Below are positions 21,364 to 22,973 of a DNA stretch of 22,973 nucleotides, piece after piece. Each line of letters begins with the position of its first letter. Position 1 is the stretch's first letter. Source of the stretch: an uncultured Rickettsiales bacterium. GTDB lineage: Bacteria; Pseudomonadota; Alphaproteobacteria; Rs-D84. A program made the translations under genes and the position numbers. The DNA is taken from NCBI GenBank assembly GCA_900550495.1, contig URSJ01000015.1, positions 1-22,973 of the forward strand. Direction: 5' to 3'. Below the pieces are notes generated by a model. That model saw only the letters and a program-made list of their open reading frames with translations, ran no database searches and was not told where the DNA came from.

Positions 21364-22152
21364 TTACGAATGTGGAATATATGCACGCAACCAATCCACA
21401 ATCGTTCGGTCGGATGGGGTAAGTTTGCCATGCTTATTAGGCTCTTGCAATGGAACTCCATGGATTTGTTCATACAAATCTTTCAATTTTTGTAAATTAT
21501 CTTGGGCAGAATTACCATTTCTGGCATTAATTCTTTGAAATAAATATTTGGGGGACTGAAGAATAGATATACAGGCATCGCGTTTTGTTGGGCGATTTAA
21601 TCTGCCAATTTCTCCCTTTTTATCTGCAATGTAAGATTGGGCTAATAAATAACTTAGTTCCCGAATATATGTTATGCAACTGATAACACTGTATTTATAC
21701 ACGTCAGTAGATTGTTTGTCAGATTGTTCCAATAAAGTCCAAGCTTTATCAATGTTTAAAAACATTTCCCCAATTAAAAATTGTTTCTGGGTCAGGTTTA
21801 ATTTTTTGAGAAACCAGTCAGATGGCATAGGGGATATTATATGTAATTCAGCTTCTGTTGCAGAAAACATATTGCCAGATTCTTCTAAAACGCGGTTTTC
21901 TTCTTTGAAGCATATGCCAGAAAATTGATGACATTCATCAAGTGGCGCTACCTTAGATACCAGTTCATTTATTTTAATTTTCAGTGTTTCAAAATCTTGT
22001 ATTTCCAGTAGTTTGGTAATTTGTACATTTTCTTGTCCCCAGACTTTGAACGCAAAAAACAGAGGTCTTGAAAAACACTTGCGAAAAAATAAATTTTTCC
22101 AACTAGTATCAAAAAACAAATTAATATATTTTATCTGTATTTGTTTAGCCAT
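21364..22152 (-). CDS. Unrecognised 262-aa protein, AT-rich cargo gene
   Basis: This soluble, mainly helical protein has no signal peptide or membrane segment. The N-terminal part (1 to about 90) is basic with aromatic residues; the middle (about 130-180) contains YKYSVISCITYIRELSYLLAQSYI, a long helix pair. The C terminus includes SDRTIVDWLRAY. I see no catalytic motif and do not recognise a family. AGGA lies 7 bases before the ATG, and a promoter-like TTGATT-16-TATGTT is at 22177-22204. It is more AT-rich than the methylase next to it, like the other cargo genes. Its position at the edge of the phage-like block suits an accessory (possibly defence) gene; this is inference. Confidence 0.65.
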   Translation of the reverse strand: MAKQIQIKYINLFFDTSWKNLFFRKCFSRPLFFAFKVWGQENVQITKLLEIQDFETLKIKINELVSKVAPLDECHQFSGICFKEENRVLEESGNMFSATEAELHIISPMPSDWFLKKLNLTQKQFLIGEMFLNIDKAWTLLEQSDKQSTDVYKYSVISCITYIRELSYLLAQSYIADKKGEIGRLNRPTKRDACISILQSPKYLFQRINARNGNSAQDNLQKLKDLYEQIHGVPLQEPNKHGKLTPSDRTIVDWLRAYIPHS

Positions 22153-22176
22153 GGTTCGTTCCTGTGTATAAGAGGT

Positions 22177-22204
22177 AACATAGCAAACAATTCGTTAGAA
22201 TCAA
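22177..22204 (-). promoter_or_regulatory. Putative promoter of the 262-aa gene
   Basis: Minus-strand TTGATT (22204-22199), 16-base spacer and TATGTT (22182-22177), 25 bases before the ATG. Confidence 0.4.
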
Positions 22205-22241
22205 CGGAAATGGTATAGTAAGGGAGCATGTATCCCTGTTG

Positions 22242-22973
22242 TTAACATTTGCTCTGTACTACTGCCAGAAGTCTGACCATTGCCATAGTGTCTTGTCCGC
22301 AATAGTCATGCAAGTTCTGCATCATGGTGGCAGTTTGCTCTGCGGTCTGGCGACCTGTCATAAAGTCCATGAATTGTTCGCTGGCCTCGGTCCCGTTATG
22401 AATACCCATATGTTCATACGACATATCTGGCACAAATGCGGGCAGTGTTTGTTTTATAGATGCGTTGCCATTTTGGCATGGACGGTATAGCCCGCGATTG
22501 CGGAATGGCGAAAGTAAATCCAACATACGTTCATTGATTGCGACCAGAGGCTCGGCATATTCTGGGAAATCACGTGCCATTTCTGCATTGCGCCCTTGCT
22601 CAAAGCCCCGGTTATATACAATAACAGAACCTGTATCACCAATGGTTTCAATTAAGCGTTTAATCAATCCAGGGCGTGGGTCTGTCCCCGCCACATTATG
22701 CAAATATTCATAGTGTTCTAATTCACTGCCCGGTGTGCGTTGAACATGCAGTGAAAACTGAAAACATATTTGTTGATATGGACGCGAGTTGTCAAACATT
22801 GGCACGGCTGGCATTATGGATTCATAGTCCAGAAAATACAGTGGCCACTGCAATTGGTTCGTAAATTCACGCAATATATCTGTATTAATTGTTTCTGTGT
22901 CGTTCAGGAATGCTTCTATATCCCCGGGGTGCATTTGTTTTTGATAAAATGTACTCGGAACATTATGCAGGTC
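22242..22973 (-). CDS. DUF2779 protein, C-terminal part (cut by window edge)
   Basis: The frame stays open to the right edge, so only the last 243 residues are visible and the start lies outside; an internal ATG at 22934 is unlikely to be the start. The visible part has PLYFLDYESIMPAVPMF, YQQICFQFSLHV, VIVYNRGFEQGR and HDYCGQDTMAMVRLL. These are the typical conserved stretches of DUF2779, an RNase H-like/exonuclease-type fold with acidic residues (D-Y-E, D-T). Full-length members usually have an N-terminal PD-(D/E)XK nuclease-like half. It could be a host gene flanking the element or part of it. Confidence 0.85.
   Translation of the reverse strand, partial: DLHNVPSTFYQKQMHPGDIEAFLNDTETINTDILREFTNQLQWPLYFLDYESIMPAVPMFDNSRPYQQICFQFSLHVQRTPGSELEHYEYLHNVAGTDPRPGLIKRLIETIGDTGSVIVYNRGFEQGRNAEMARDFPEYAEPLVAINERMLDLLSPFRNRGLYRPCQNGNASIKQTLPAFVPDMSYEHMGIHNGTEASEQFMDFMTGRQTAEQTATMMQNLHDYCGQDTMAMVRLLAVVQSKC

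Larger units (their letters stand above)
13453..22241. mobile_element. Serine-recombinase, terminase-bearing integrative element (limits approximate)
   Basis: Between the host genes lgt/tRNA-Ser and the DUF2779 gene lies a block with a large serine recombinase, a DUF2924 protein, a ParB/methyltransferase, a small-terminase-like protein and a large terminase. Cargo genes are interspersed. Gene content is clearly phage-related, but no capsid, portal or tail gene is seen. The left end is probably between 13385 and 13553. The right end is not defined: no att pair was found, and the element may extend beyond the window. Confidence 0.65.

Noticed and set aside
1..22973. CRISPR arrays, rRNA genes, insertion sequences with transposase
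   Set aside because: None seen on either strand; repeats present are explained by the tRNA island, the S23 element and leader duplications.

Overview
The window looks like the chromosome of an alphaproteobacterium. Evidence is the set of housekeeping genes (lgt, single-chain glycyl-tRNA synthetase, Bax-inhibitor-1 protein, TrhP-type U32 protein), two beta-barrel outer-membrane proteins ending in Phe, and a serine recombinase and DUF2924 protein of a kind common in alphaproteobacterial prophages. A host-associated or gut lineage is my inference from overall style; nothing here proves the taxon.

Layout. 1-940: tail of an unidentified gene and a small membrane protein, each with a terminator. 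941-3345: a 2.3-kb island inserted in the 3' half of a tRNA-Thr(TGT) gene. A 74-bp perfect direct repeat (941-1014 and 3241-3314) marks its ends. All its genes are on the minus strand: a zinc-ribbon/HEPN-like protein, a structured leader RNA with a terminator, then two small overlapping genes. It has no integrase. 3453-9292: plus-strand trhP, two outer-membrane barrels, a four-helix-bundle (23S-IVS/S23-type) gene flanked by 19-bp inverted repeats, and an exported glycine-rich protein whose signal peptide is partly encoded by one of those repeats. 9372-11762: minus-strand glyS, ferredoxin and Bax-inhibitor-1 gene. 11838-13384: two related coiled-coil small proteins, lgt and tRNA-Ser(TGA).

13453 to about 22240: an integrative, phage-like element. 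Its backbone is a large serine recombinase, a DUF2924 protein, a ParB-domain/DNA-methyltransferase fusion, a small-terminase-like protein and a large terminase. The last three form one overlapping operon. Between the backbone genes lie AT-rich cargo genes: a DUF5677-like protein, a HEPN-like protein, a GIY-YIG nuclease and an unrecognised 262-aa protein. No capsid, portal or tail gene is visible, but the right end of the window cuts the context, so a larger prophage is not excluded. The last gene is a DUF2779 protein running off the right edge.

The main points to follow up are: (1) the integrase-less tRNA-Thr mini-island carrying a HEPN-like gene; (2) its leader RNA, in which an alternative hairpin would break the terminator in front of a zinc-ribbon gene; (3) the inverted-repeat-bounded S23 gene that has been built into another gene's signal peptide; (4) the terminase-bearing element with HEPN-type cargo and a repeated promoter motif. 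Functions are read from motifs by eye; no database search was run.
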